NCBI GenBank assembly: GCA_963742925.1
Contig: CAVUNV010000016.1
Location: forward strand, 147,895 to 211,894
Direction: 5' to 3'
Source: PALSA-612 sp963742925
GTDB lineage: Bacteria; Actinomycetota; Thermoleophilia; Gaiellales; Gaiellaceae
DNA: 64,000 bases
The position numbers were made by a program, and so were the translations under genes. The notes under the pieces were generated by a model, which made no database searches, was not told where the DNA came from, and was given only the letters and a program-made list of their open reading frames with translations. Shown in pieces: positions 43,679 through 51,782 of the stretch; position 1 is the stretch's first letter, and every line of letters starts with the position of its first letter.

Positions 43679-44560
43679 CGCGCGTGGCCTACTACAAGGG
43701 CTGCCTCGCGTCGCTGTCGGCGAAGGAGCTCGACATCTCGACGCAGGCGCTGGCTCCCCGGCTCGGGACTCGAGCTCGACGAGCTCGAGTCGGTCACCTG
43801 CTGCGGCGCCGGCGACATCCACGAGGCCGAGCCCGACTACTACCTGCACCTGAACGCGCGCATCCTCGCCTACGCCGAGCAGACCGGCTCCGACACGCTG
43901 ATGACGATCTGCAACGTCTGCACGCTCAATCTGCGCCAGGCGAACTGGCAGCTGAAGAACGACGAGGCGCTGCGGGAGCGGGTCAACGCGAACCTGGAGG
44001 CGGTCGGGGCGCCGCGCTACGAGGCCGGTGTCGAGGTCAAGCATCTCCTCTGGCTGATCTCCGAGGGCGAGGGCTACGAGCTGCTGAAGGGCGTCGCCCA
44101 CCGCGGGCTCAAGGGACTCAAGATCGCGCCCTTCTACGGCTGTCAGATCCTGCGCCCGTCCAAGATCCTCGGCTTCGAGGATCCCGACCGGCCCTCGTCG
44201 CTCGAGCGCATCATCGAGGCCTGCGGCGGCGAGTCGATCGACTACCCGGCGAAGCTGAAGTGCTGCGGCTTTCCGATCATCCAGGCCCGTGAGGAGGTCG
44301 CGCTCGGCGAGCTGATCCAGCCGATCGAGCAGGCGATCGAGCGGGGCGCCGACGCGATGGTGACGCCGTGCCCGCTCTGCCACCTGTCGCTCGACGCATG
44401 GCAGTCGAAGCTCGAGAAGGCGACCGGCCGCAAGCTCGGCATGCCGATCATCCACCTCTCGCAGCTGATCGGCGTGGCCGCCGGTCTCGACGAGTCCGAG
44501 CTCCGGTTCAAGCGCCACGTCGTCCCGGTCGCGCCGGTGCTCGAGCAGCTTCGCACCTGA
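43675..44560 (+). CDS. SdhE/HdrB-like CCG-domain subunit (+1 frameshift)
   Basis: Two CCG domains: LESVTCCGAGDIHEAEPDYY with MTICNVCTLNLRQ, and KLKCCGFPIIQAREE with VTPCPLCHLSLD. These cysteines bind the noncubane [4Fe-4S] clusters of HdrB-type subunits and anchor the complex to quinone. The N-terminus VAYYKGCLASLSAKELD is followed by an extra G at about 43768 (CTCGGGACTC for CTCGGACTC), which shifts the frame; repaired length 294 aa. It completes the second succinate:quinone oxidoreductase. Confidence 0.88.
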
Positions 44561-45363
44561 GCACCTGGGCCTGGGTAGCGGTCGGCCTGGCCGCCTTTGC
44601 ACTGGCCTGTCTGGCCTGGGGATGGTTCGAGGCCGGGTGGCCCAGGCTCCGCCGGCTCGAGCTCGAGGTGCCGGGGCTGCCCCCGGAGCTCGCCGGGATG
44701 AGGATCGTGCACCTCTCGGACTTCCACCTCGGGGTGCCCTCACGCGGCGTTCGCGCCGTCCGCCGCGGCGTCGAGTGGGCAGCGGGACTGGACGCCGACA
44801 TCGTGGCCGTGACCGGCGATCTCGTTTCCCGCCCCCGCGGCGAGTCTCAGCTCCGAGAGCTTCTCGCGCGGCTGGCGCCCTGCTACGCGATTCTCGGCAA
44901 CCACGACCTCGCGGTCAGCCGCGACCCGTTCTCGAAACGGGTCGAGCTGCGCGAGCTGGAGCCCGCGACGCTGCTCCTCGACGAGGGACGGATGCTGGAC
45001 GTCCGTGGACGGACTGTCTGGGTGGCCGGCTTCGACCCTCGCTCGCGCAACCACGAGCCCGATCTGTCCCGCGAGGCCGACCTGCGGATCGCGCTCTCGC
45101 ACTACCCGACCGTGCTCGACCGCCTTCCCCCCGGCTCCTTCGAGCTCGTCCTCGCGGGGCACATGCACGACGGGCAGATCTGCATCCCGTATCCCGGCGG
45201 CAAGCTGCGGCTCGCGCACCCCCGGGCCGACTACACCCGTGGGATGTACAGCCGCGGCAGCACGCTGATGCACGTCTCGCCCGGCCTCGGCACCACCTTT
45301 CTCCCGTTCCGTTTCTTCGCGAGGCCCGAAGCGACGGAGCTCGTCCTGCGGAGCGCTCCGTAG
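44557..45363 (+). CDS. Membrane-anchored metallophosphoesterase (YkuE/YaeI-like)
   Basis: An N-terminal membrane helix (WVAVGLAAFALACLAWGWF) and a calcineurin-like phosphoesterase domain: RIVHLSDFHLGVPS, VAVTGDLVSR, AILGNHDLAV, LALSHYP-type and VLAGHMHDGQICIPYPGG. It resembles UDP-2,3-diacylglucosamine hydrolase-like or YkuE enzymes. There is no ATG, GTG or TTG before the helix in this frame; CTG at 44557 overlaps the previous stop (CTGA). The first canonical start, ATG 44698, would remove the anchor. Confidence 0.87.
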   Translation: MSTWAWVAVGLAAFALACLAWGWFEAGWPRLRRLELEVPGLPPELAGMRIVHLSDFHLGVPSRGVRAVRRGVEWAAGLDADIVAVTGDLVSRPRGESQLRELLARLAPCYAILGNHDLAVSRDPFSKRVELRELEPATLLLDEGRMLDVRGRTVWVAGFDPRSRNHEPDLSREADLRIALSHYPTVLDRLPPGSFELVLAGHMHDGQICIPYPGGKLRLAHPRADYTRGMYSRGSTLMHVSPGLGTTFLPFRFFARPEATELVLRSAP

Positions 45364-45366
45364 ACT
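45361..45366 (+). promoter_or_regulatory. Candidate -10 (TAGACT)
   Basis: TAGACT contains the stop of the phosphoesterase gene and ends 7 nt before ATG 45374, the leaderless spacing seen elsewhere. Confidence 0.45.
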
Positions 45367-45373
45367 GGCGCCC

Positions 45374-45994
45374 ATGGCGCCGCGAGTCTCAGGGCTGACA
45401 GGAGCCACGCTCCGGACCGCGCCGTCTGTCTGCCAGGGCTGTGTCTGGTGGCAGTCGCGAGACGGGCGCGAGATCGACAAGGAGCGCTGGCGAGAGAAGG
45501 CCGAGGAGGAGTGGGGCGCGTGGGGGACGCTCTACTACGACGACGACGGGCGGCTGCTCGGCTCGATGCAGTACGGGCCGTCCGAGTTCTTCCCGCGGGC
45601 GGCGGAGCTCCCGGCAGGCCCTCCGTCCGAGGATGCGCTGCTCGTCACCTGCGCCTATCTCGTCGACCGCTCGACGCCGTGGGTCATGCAGTCGCTCTTC
45701 CTCGCGGCGATCGGCGACGCCCGTGACAAGGGTGCGCGCGCCGTCGAGGCATTCGGATACCGGTACCGCGAAGGCTCGTCGATCCACGAGCGCTTCATCG
45801 CCCACCGGACGATCTTCCCGCACGACTTCCTCGCGGACTTCGGTTTCGTCGTCGTCCGCTCGCAGGGCCTGGTCGAGCTGGCACGCCTGGAGCTCGGCGG
45901 CCTCGTGCCGGTGCTCGAGGGCCCGCGGGCGAGGGTGATGCGCGTGCTGCGGCAGGTCTTCTCGCCCCAGCCGGTGCCTGCGCCACGGCCGTAG
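45374..45994 (+). CDS. GNAT-fold acetyltransferase-like protein (206 aa)
   Basis: Opens with VCQGCVWWQSRDGREIDKER, then GTLYYDDDGRLLGSMQYGPS, LVTCAYLVDRSTPWVMQSLF (beta-4 and acetyl-CoA helix), GARAVEAFGYRYREG and FPHDFLADFGFVVVRSQG. The order resembles GNAT proteins of the actinobacterial CxxC-W family. Function not known. Transcribed alone or from the TAGACT hexamer. Confidence 0.72.
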   Translation: MAPRVSGLTGATLRTAPSVCQGCVWWQSRDGREIDKERWREKAEEEWGAWGTLYYDDDGRLLGSMQYGPSEFFPRAAELPAGPPSEDALLVTCAYLVDRSTPWVMQSLFLAAIGDARDKGARAVEAFGYRYREGSSIHERFIAHRTIFPHDFLADFGFVVVRSQGLVELARLELGGLVPVLEGPRARVMRVLRQVFSPQPVPAPRP

Positions 45995-46100
45995 GGGCAT
46001 CTTGCGACGAAGTCCGCCTCGCGGCACCATGGCCTTGTGTGGCGGCGGGCGCCGGAGCCGGAGATCACACAGGAGGACAAATCGCTGCTGGAGGACGAGG

Positions 46101-46271
46101 ATGGGCAAGAGGATTCGTAGGGATCCAGAGCAGGAAGCCCGTTGGGCTGAATTGCGACAGCAGATGCAAGAGCGCATCGACCATCACGAGCGTTTGATCC
46201 GCGAGGCCCGCGAGCGCGAGGAGCGTCACCGGGAGGGTTCGCGGCTGAGCTTCGGCCTGTTCCCGCGCTAG
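46101..46271 (+). CDS. Small charged coiled-coil protein (56 aa)
   Basis: ATG 46101 with GGAGGACGAGG before it. An almost entirely helical, highly charged sequence: EQEARWAELRQQMQERIDHH, then ERLIREAREREERHREG, ending FGLFPR. Function unknown. Convergent with asd, overlapping by 4 nt. Confidence 0.6.
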   Translation: MGKRIRRDPEQEARWAELRQQMQERIDHHERLIREAREREERHREGSRLSFGLFPR

Positions 46272-47218
46272 GCCGCGAGGGCCTGGCCGGCGAGCAGCAG
46301 CTCGGCGATCTGGATCGCGTTCAGCGCGGCGCCCTTGCGGAGGTTGTCGCCGGCGACGAACAGGCAGAGGCCGTTCTCGGCCGCAGGGTCGCGACGGATG
46401 CGCCCCACCAGCACGCGGTCGCCGCCGGCGGCCTTGCCGGGCGTCGGGAAGTCCTCGACCTCGACGGCGGGGGAGGCGGCCAGGAGCTCCCGCGCGCGCT
46501 CCGGCGACAGCGGCTCCTCCGTCTCGACCCAGATCGCCTCCGCGTGGCCCACCAGCACCGGCACCCGAACGCATGTCGCCGAGATCGGCAGCTCGGGCAG
46601 CTCGAGGATCTTCCGGGCCTCGGCGCGGATCTTCGACTCCTCGTCGAACTCGACGCCGTCGAAATCCCAGTCCATGCGCAGGTCGTGCTCGGCCGGCGTC
46701 TCGGCGAGCAGCCGCTCCATCGACCGCGCGCCGGCCCCTGACACGGACTGATAGGTCGCGACGCGCACACTCGCCAGCCCTGCCTCCTCGTGGAGCGGCT
46801 TGAGCGCGCAGGTCAGCGGAATCGTGCAGCAGTTCGGGTTGGCGACGATGCCGTCGTGCTCGAGCGCCCGGGCGCCGTTCACCTCCGGGACGACGAGCGG
46901 CACGCCGTCCGCGAGCCGGTAGGCCGACGACTTGTCGATCGCGACCGCACCGCCGGCCACCGCGTGCGGGACGAGCTCACGGCTCGCCGAGGTGCCGACC
47001 GAGAACAGGAACAGGTCGACTCCCGCGCCTGCCAACGCGTCCGGCGTCGCCTCTTCGACGACGATCGAGCCGGTGCCGAACGGCACCGAGTTGCCGGCCG
47101 AGCGTGCAGACGCGAAGGCCCGCACACGCTCGTACCCCCGCTCGGCGAGCAGCGCGAGGGTCACCTGTCCGACCGCTCCCGTCGCTCCGACGACTCCGAT
47201 CCGCACGCCGTCAGGCAT
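46268..47218 (-). CDS. asd: Aspartate-semialdehyde dehydrogenase
   Basis: NADP-dependent reduction of aspartyl phosphate, second step to Lys/Thr/Met. 316 aa, slightly short for the family. GVVGATGAVGQVTLALL (NADP), FSVGTSASRELVP, the catalytic Cys in IVANPNCCTIPL, VSGAGARSMERLL and GHAEAIWVETEEPLS. Its ATG lies inside the 3' end of lysC (8-nt overlap), so the two are coupled. Confidence 0.94.
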   Translation of the reverse strand: MPDGVRIGVVGATGAVGQVTLALLAERGYERVRAFASARSAGNSVPFGTGSIVVEEATPDALAGAGVDLFLFSVGTSASRELVPHAVAGGAVAIDKSSAYRLADGVPLVVPEVNGARALEHDGIVANPNCCTIPLTCALKPLHEEAGLASVRVATYQSVSGAGARSMERLLAETPAEHDLRMDWDFDGVEFDEESKIRAEARKILELPELPISATCVRVPVLVGHAEAIWVETEEPLSPERARELLAASPAVEVEDFPTPGKAAGGDRVLVGRIRRDPAAENGLCLFVAGDNLRKGAALNAIQIAELLLAGQALAA

Positions 47219-48492
47219 CGCCGAGCCCGAAGCGGTCGTGGATCGCCTGCACGGCGCGGTCGACCTCGGACGCCCGGACGACGCACGAGACGCGGATCGA
47301 CGACGTCGAGATGATCTCGAGGTTGATCCCGGCCTCGGCGAGCGCGTCGAACATGTCGGCCGCGACGCCCGGGTGGCTCTTCATGCCGGCCCCGATCAGC
47401 GACACCTTGGCGATGTCCGGATCCTTCAGGACGGCCGTGGCCGCCCACGGCGCGGACGGTCTCCTGGAGGATCGGCTCGGCCACCGCGAGGTCCGTCTTC
47501 GGCATCGTGAACGAGATCGTCGCGTGCCCGTGCTCGGAGACGTTCTGGACGATCATGTCGATGTTCACGCCCGCGTCGGCGAGCGGCCGGAACACGCGCG
47601 CCGCGATGCCGGGGCGGTCGGGCACGCCGGTGATCGTCACCTTCGCCTCGGTGGTGTCGTGCGTGACCCCCGAGATGATCGCCTTCTCCAGCATGCGTTC
47701 GTCCTCCTCCCCGATCCAGGTGCCCTCGCCGTCGCCGAAGGACGAGCGGACGTGCAGCCTCACACCGTAGTTGCGCGCGAACTCGACGGAGCGGAGCGCC
47801 ATCACCTTCGCGCCCGACGCGGACATCTCCAGCATCTCCTCGTACGTGACCGCGTGCAGCTTCCGCGCCTCGGCGACGATCCGGGGATCGGCGGTGTAGA
47901 CGCCGTCCACGTCCGTGTAGATCTCGCAGGCCTCGGCGCCGAGAGCGACCGCGAGCGCCACCGCCGTCGTGTCCGAGCCGCCGCGGCCGAGCGTCGTGAT
48001 CTCCTTGCCGGTCGAGACGCCCTGGAAGCCCGCGACGAGCACGATCTTGTCCTCGTCGAGCGCCTCGTGGATGCGCTGGCAGCGGATGTCGACGATCTTC
48101 GCCTTGCCGTGGAAGGTGTCGGTGACGATGCCGGCCTGCGAGCCGGTCAGCGAGATCGCCTCGTGGCCGAGGTCGTTGATCGCCATTGCCGCGAGCGCGA
48201 CCGAGATGCGCTCGCCGACCGAGATCAGCATGTCCAGCTCGCGCGGCTCGGGCAGCGGCGAGACCTGGTGCGCGAGGTCGATCAGCTCGTCCGTCGTCTT
48301 GCCCATCGCGGACAGCACCGCCACGACGCGCGTGCCCGCCTCGCGGGCCGCGACGATTCGTCTCGCGACCGCCTTCAGCCGCTCCGGATCGGCGACCGAG
48401 GTGCCGCCGAACTTCATCACGATCGTGCCGACGCGGGCCAGCCGCTCCTCGTGTGCGATCGACGGAACGGCCTCGTAGTGGGTCGTGGCCAT
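47211..48492 (-). CDS. lysC: Aspartate kinase (+1 frameshift)
   Basis: Phosphorylates aspartate, first step of the aspartate family pathway. IVMKFGGTSVADPERLKAVA, VGERISVALAAMAI, TLGRGGSDTTAVALA and IYTDVDGVYTADPRIV form the kinase domain. ACT domains follow (VTITGVPDRPGIAARVFRPL, VSLIGAGMKSHPGVAADMFD). One extra base near 47440 (GGGCGGCCACGG for GGGCGCCACGG) breaks the frame between them; repaired length 426 aa. In a biosynthetic gene with all motifs intact, a sequencing error is likelier than loss. The ATG lies 6 nt after TACAAT. Confidence 0.93.
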
Positions 48493-48498
48493 GACCTG

Positions 48499-48504
48499 AT
48501 TGTA
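48499..48504 (-). promoter_or_regulatory. Candidate -10 (TACAAT) for leaderless lysC-asd
   Basis: TACAAT on the minus strand, 6 nt before ATG 48492. The closest match to TATAAT in the set. Confidence 0.6.
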
Positions 48505-48524
48505 GGGACAGGCCCCCACATACC

Positions 48525-48530
48525 TAAACT
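48525..48530 (+). promoter_or_regulatory. Candidate -10 (TAAACT) for the dehydrogenase gene
   Basis: TAAACT ends 7 nt before GTG 48538, divergent from the lysC promoter within 45 nt. Confidence 0.5.
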
Positions 48531-48537
48531 CGCTGCC

Positions 48538-49386
48538 GTGAGAATCGGGATCGTCAGCGCAGGCGCGATGGGCAGTGCTGTCGGTCGCGCCCTGCGCGAC
48601 GGAGGCGCGGAGGTCACGACCACGCTCGAGGGGCGCGGCGCGCGAACGGCTCGCCTCGCGCGCGAGGCGGGCCTCACCTGTCTGCCGGACCTCGACGCGG
48701 TCGTGCGAGAGGCTGACGTGGTGCTCTCGATCGCGCCGCCCGGTCGGGCCGAGGCGATCGCGGGCTCGATCGGCGAGGCGGCGCGCCGTACGTCGGCCCG
48801 GCCGCTCGTGGTCGACCTGAACGCGATCTCGCCGTCCACGGCTCGCCGAATCGAGGAGGCGCTCGCCGCAGCCGGCCTCGAGCTGGTCGACGGCTCGATC
48901 TCGGGCCCGCCGCCGGGGAGGCCCGGCACGACGCGCATCTACCTCTCGGGCGCGCGGGCCGCCGAGGTCGCAGCGCTTCCCTTCACCGGCGTCGACACGA
49001 TCGAGGTCGGGGACGAGGTCGGCACGGCCTCGGCCGTGAAGATGTGCACGGCCTCGGTCTACAAGGGCTCGGTGGCGCTGCTCACGCAGGCGCTCCTGAC
49101 CGCCCGCGCGAACGGCGTCCTCGGCCACGTGCTCGACGACCTGGGCGAGCTCGCCGACGGCGCCGCCCGGACCATTGCTCGCGCGGCGACGAAGTCCGAG
49201 CGGTACGTGGCGGAGATGCACGAGATCGCCGCGACGCAGGCGGCAGCCGGGTTGACGCCGGAGCTGTTCGAGGCGATGGCGACGCACTACGCCGCGCTCG
49301 CCGAGCGGCCACTCGCCCAGCGCGATGCGGAGAGCATCGCCCCTCACCCGGAGCTCGACGACGTGCTGGGAGATCTCGATGGGTGA
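48538..49386 (+). CDS. NAD(P)-dependent beta-hydroxyacid dehydrogenase-like protein (DUF1932 type)
   Basis: 282 aa. Rossmann start IGIVSAGAMGSAVGRAL, with VVLSIAPPGRAEAIA and VDGSISGPPPGRPGTTRIYL, the 6-phosphogluconate dehydrogenase/HIBADH-like catalytic strand. The C-terminal helical domain has the catalytic-lysine helix VGTASAVKMCTASVYKGSVA, as in DUF1932 proteins. Substrate unknown. Probably a single-gene unit: a strong hairpin follows at 49494. Confidence 0.85.
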   Translation: MRIGIVSAGAMGSAVGRALRDGGAEVTTTLEGRGARTARLAREAGLTCLPDLDAVVREADVVLSIAPPGRAEAIAGSIGEAARRTSARPLVVDLNAISPSTARRIEEALAAAGLELVDGSISGPPPGRPGTTRIYLSGARAAEVAALPFTGVDTIEVGDEVGTASAVKMCTASVYKGSVALLTQALLTARANGVLGHVLDDLGELADGAARTIARAATKSERYVAEMHEIAATQAAAGLTPELFEAMATHYAALAERPLAQRDAESIAPHPELDDVLGDLDG

Positions 49387-49493
49387 TGCCACGATCTCGC
49401 GCGCTCGGCTGCGCGGTCTGGCGTGTCTGGGCCGCTCCCGCCCGGCCGAGCCCGGCGAAGCCGGCTTCGACCGAACGTGAGCTTCACGCCGTC

Positions 49494-49528
49494 GCGTCGC
49501 CACCGATACGCCCGCGTATCGGCGACGC
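49494..49528. terminator. GC-rich hairpin, candidate terminator
   Basis: GCGTCG, bulge CCA, CCGATACGC, loop CC, GCGTATCGG, CGACGC: a 15-bp interrupted stem in the 238-nt gap between the dehydrogenase and the propeller operon. It has no U-tract, which is common in high-GC genomes. The rest of the gap shows no gene. Confidence 0.5.
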
Positions 49529-49612
49529 CACGTCACCGCGCCCCAGAGCAGCCAGCCCACGCCCCGAGGAGCACGATCTCGTGGCATCAACCATCTGGCG
49601 CCGGACTGTCGA

Positions 49613-49618
49613 TAGCCT
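49613..49618 (+). promoter_or_regulatory. Candidate -10 (TAGCCT) for the propeller operon
   Basis: TAGCCT ends 6 nt before GTG 49625. No ribosome-binding site lies between them. Confidence 0.5.
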
Positions 49619-49624
49619 GCGCGC

Positions 49625-50689
49625 GTGCAGGAGCCCCGGCCCAGGCGCGTGGCCGTCACGTCGGCGATCCGCTACGTGATCCCGGCCGCGGTCAGCGGCT
49701 ACTTCCGGATCCTCGACCTCGAGCGAGGCCGGGTGTCGTTCGTGACGCCGTCGCCGGAGAGCACGTTTCGCGCGCGCGACCCGAATCCGCGGGGAGGGAC
49801 GCGCGGCGCGCGGGGTGTGTCGGCGTACGGCGACCGGCTCGTCGTCGCCAACGCGGAGCGACTGTTCGTCTTCGACTCGTCCTGGCGTCTGCTCGCCGAG
49901 CTCAGCGACCGCCTGATGTCGGACGTCCACGACGTGCTCGCCGAGGAGCACGGGGTCTGGGTCGCCGCGACGGGTTGCGACCTGCTGCTCTTCGTCCGCT
50001 GGGACGGGCGGATCGAGCACGAGTGGTCGCTTCGGAGAGACCGGAAGCTCCTGCGGGAGCTGGGGTTCCGAGAGCGGTCGCTTCCCCGCATCGACCCGGA
50101 CGTCGACTGGCGCGATCCCGGCGCCAGAGGCGCGGGGTACGAGCGGTTGCACCTGAACAGCCTCGCCCGCGGCGAGAACGGGCTGCTCGCGTCGCTCGGA
50201 CGCGTCGTCTGGACGGTCGAGCCGAGCCCCGAGTGCGCCTCCGCCCTCGTCCAGGTGTCGCGCAAGGGGGCGGTGTCGGTCCTCCACCGGCAGGAGGCGA
50301 CGGTCGCGCCGAACCACAACGTCGCCGAGGACGGCGATCTCCTCGTCTACAACGACAGCAACCGGCACTGCCTGGTCGCGTACGACCGCTCGCAGGGTGC
50401 GGAACGATGCGCGGTTCCGATTCCCGGCGACCCGAGCTGGGCGCGCGGTCTCGCGCGCGTCGGCCCGGCCCGCTGGCTGGTCGGGAGCCAGGCACCGCTC
50501 GCGGTGTACGAGGTCGACCTCGAGCGCGCCGAGATCGTCGCCGAGTACCCGCTGGGCGGCATCCAGGACGAGACGGTGTACGGCATCTGCCCGTTGCCGG
50601 ACGAGTTCGACGACCCGCGCCAGCCGCTCGGCGCCGACCCGTACGAGTTCTGGAAGCGCGCCGAGAGCGTCACCCCGATTCCCCTGTGA
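49625..50689 (+). CDS. Propeller paralogue 1 of 4, unknown function
   Basis: 354 aa, cytoplasmic by sequence (no signal peptide). Shared landmarks with the next three genes: RRVAVTSAIRYV at the N-terminus, YFRILDLERGRVSFV, RDPNPRGGTRGARGVSAYGD, the SDVHDVLAEEHGVWVAATGC strand, HLNSLARGENGLLASLGRVV, VAPNHNVAEDGDLLVYNDSN, ARGLARVGPARWLVGSQAPL and DETVYGICPLPDEFDDP before DPYEFW and a terminal TPIPL. Repeating beta-hairpins of this kind indicate a six- or seven-bladed propeller. The H-D, H-L-N and N-H-N positions recall DUF4915/TIGR03032-like proteins, but I cannot confirm this. First gene of the operon. Confidence 0.85.
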   Translation: MQEPRPRRVAVTSAIRYVIPAAVSGYFRILDLERGRVSFVTPSPESTFRARDPNPRGGTRGARGVSAYGDRLVVANAERLFVFDSSWRLLAELSDRLMSDVHDVLAEEHGVWVAATGCDLLLFVRWDGRIEHEWSLRRDRKLLRELGFRERSLPRIDPDVDWRDPGARGAGYERLHLNSLARGENGLLASLGRVVWTVEPSPECASALVQVSRKGAVSVLHRQEATVAPNHNVAEDGDLLVYNDSNRHCLVAYDRSQGAERCAVPIPGDPSWARGLARVGPARWLVGSQAPLAVYEVDLERAEIVAEYPLGGIQDETVYGICPLPDEFDDPRQPLGADPYEFWKRAESVTPIPL

Positions 50690-50705
50690 CCCCGATCCCC
50701 CTGTG
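50672..50705 (+). repeat. 17-bp tandem duplication at the propeller 1/2 junction
   Basis: ACCCCGATTCCCCTGTG (50672-50688) is directly followed by ACCCCGATCCCCCTGTG (50689-50705), one mismatch. The first copy holds the stop of gene 1 and the second holds the GTG start of gene 2. Removing one copy restores the GTGA overlap seen at the other two junctions of this operon. Confidence 0.85.
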
Positions 50706-51782
50706 ACAGAGCCCCGGAGAGTCGTCATCACCTCCAGCGTTCGCTGGGCCTGGATCAGCGAGGTCAGCTCCTACTTCCGCATCCTCGACCTCGAGCAGGA
50801 GCGTGTCACGTTCATCGCACCCGTCCCCGAGAGCGAGTGGCGGGCGCAGGACCCGAACCCGCGCGGAGGCGCCCGCGGCGCGAGAGGCGTCGCCGTCCAC
50901 GAGGACCGGCTCGTGATCGCGAACGGCGAGCGGCTGTTCGTCTTCGACACGTCCTGGCGGCTCGTCGCTCAGCTCACGCATCCGATGCTCTCCAACGTCC
51001 ACGACGTGCTCGCGGAGGAGAACGGCATCTGGGTGACCGCGTGCGGCTGCGACATGCTGGTGCGGGTGAGCTGGGAGGGCGAGCTGGAGGACTGGTGGTC
51101 GTTTCGCAGTGACCGGCGCCTCTACCGGCAGCTCGGGTACCGACGCCGCAACCTCCCGCGCGTCAGCCCCGACCTCGACTACCGCGACCCGCGTGTCCAG
51201 GCGGAGAGCGCCGACGTCGTGCACCTGAACGGCGTCGTCCGGAGCTCAAACGGGCTGCTGCTCTCGTTCGGCTGCGTGACGAACACCGGCGAGGAGCAGG
51301 CGTCCGCGATCCTCCGCCTCTCCGAGCGGGGACGCTTCGGGCGGCGCCGCGCGTCGCTCCTCCTCCACCGGCGCGGCGCTGCCGTTCCGAACCACAACGT
51401 CGGTGAGGAGGACGGGCTCCTCGTCTACAACGACAGCAACGGGAACCGCCTCGTGGCCGTCGACGTGAGGAGCGGCGAGGAGCGGGTCGCGGTCGACATC
51501 CCCGGCGACCCGGGCTTCGCACGCGGGCTCGCGAGGATCGGCCCGGGCCGGTGGCTGGTCGGCAGTCAGGCGCCGCTCGCGGTGTACGAGGTGGACCTGG
51601 ATCGGCGGGAGATCGTCGCGACCCACGAGCTCGGTGGGGTGGAGAACGAGACCGTCTACGGGATCTGCGCGCTGCCCGAGCGGTTCGGAGACCCGCCGCC
51701 GGTCGCCGCGGACGAGCAGGATCCGTACGCCTTCTGGCGCCAGGTGGGGCCGGGCACCGGGTTCACGAGGGCTCCGGCGTGA
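50703..51782 (+). CDS. Propeller paralogue 2 of 4, unknown function
   Basis: 359 aa. Closest to paralogue 1: RRVVITSSVRWAWISEVSSY, RDPNP-type block QDPNPRGGARGARG, NVHDVLAEENGIWVTACGCD, VVHLNGVVRSSNGLLLSFGC, AVPNHNVGEEDGLLVYNDSN, ARGLARIGPGRWLVGSQAPL, DPYAFWRQ near the end. It differs in lacking the TPIP tail (ends GTGFTRAPA). The GTG lies 13 nt after the previous stop because of the 17-bp duplication. Its stop overlaps the next GTG (GTGA). Confidence 0.85.
   Translation: MTEPRRVVITSSVRWAWISEVSSYFRILDLEQERVTFIAPVPESEWRAQDPNPRGGARGARGVAVHEDRLVIANGERLFVFDTSWRLVAQLTHPMLSNVHDVLAEENGIWVTACGCDMLVRVSWEGELEDWWSFRSDRRLYRQLGYRRRNLPRVSPDLDYRDPRVQAESADVVHLNGVVRSSNGLLLSFGCVTNTGEEQASAILRLSERGRFGRRRASLLLHRRGAAVPNHNVGEEDGLLVYNDSNGNRLVAVDVRSGEERVAVDIPGDPGFARGLARIGPGRWLVGSQAPLAVYEVDLDRREIVATHELGGVENETVYGICALPERFGDPPPVAADEQDPYAFWRQVGPGTGFTRAPA

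Noticed and set aside
42527..44743. A 738-codon minus-strand frame over set 2 sdhB and the CCG subunit
   Set aside because: The plus strand has complete Fe-S and CCG motifs; the minus frame has none.
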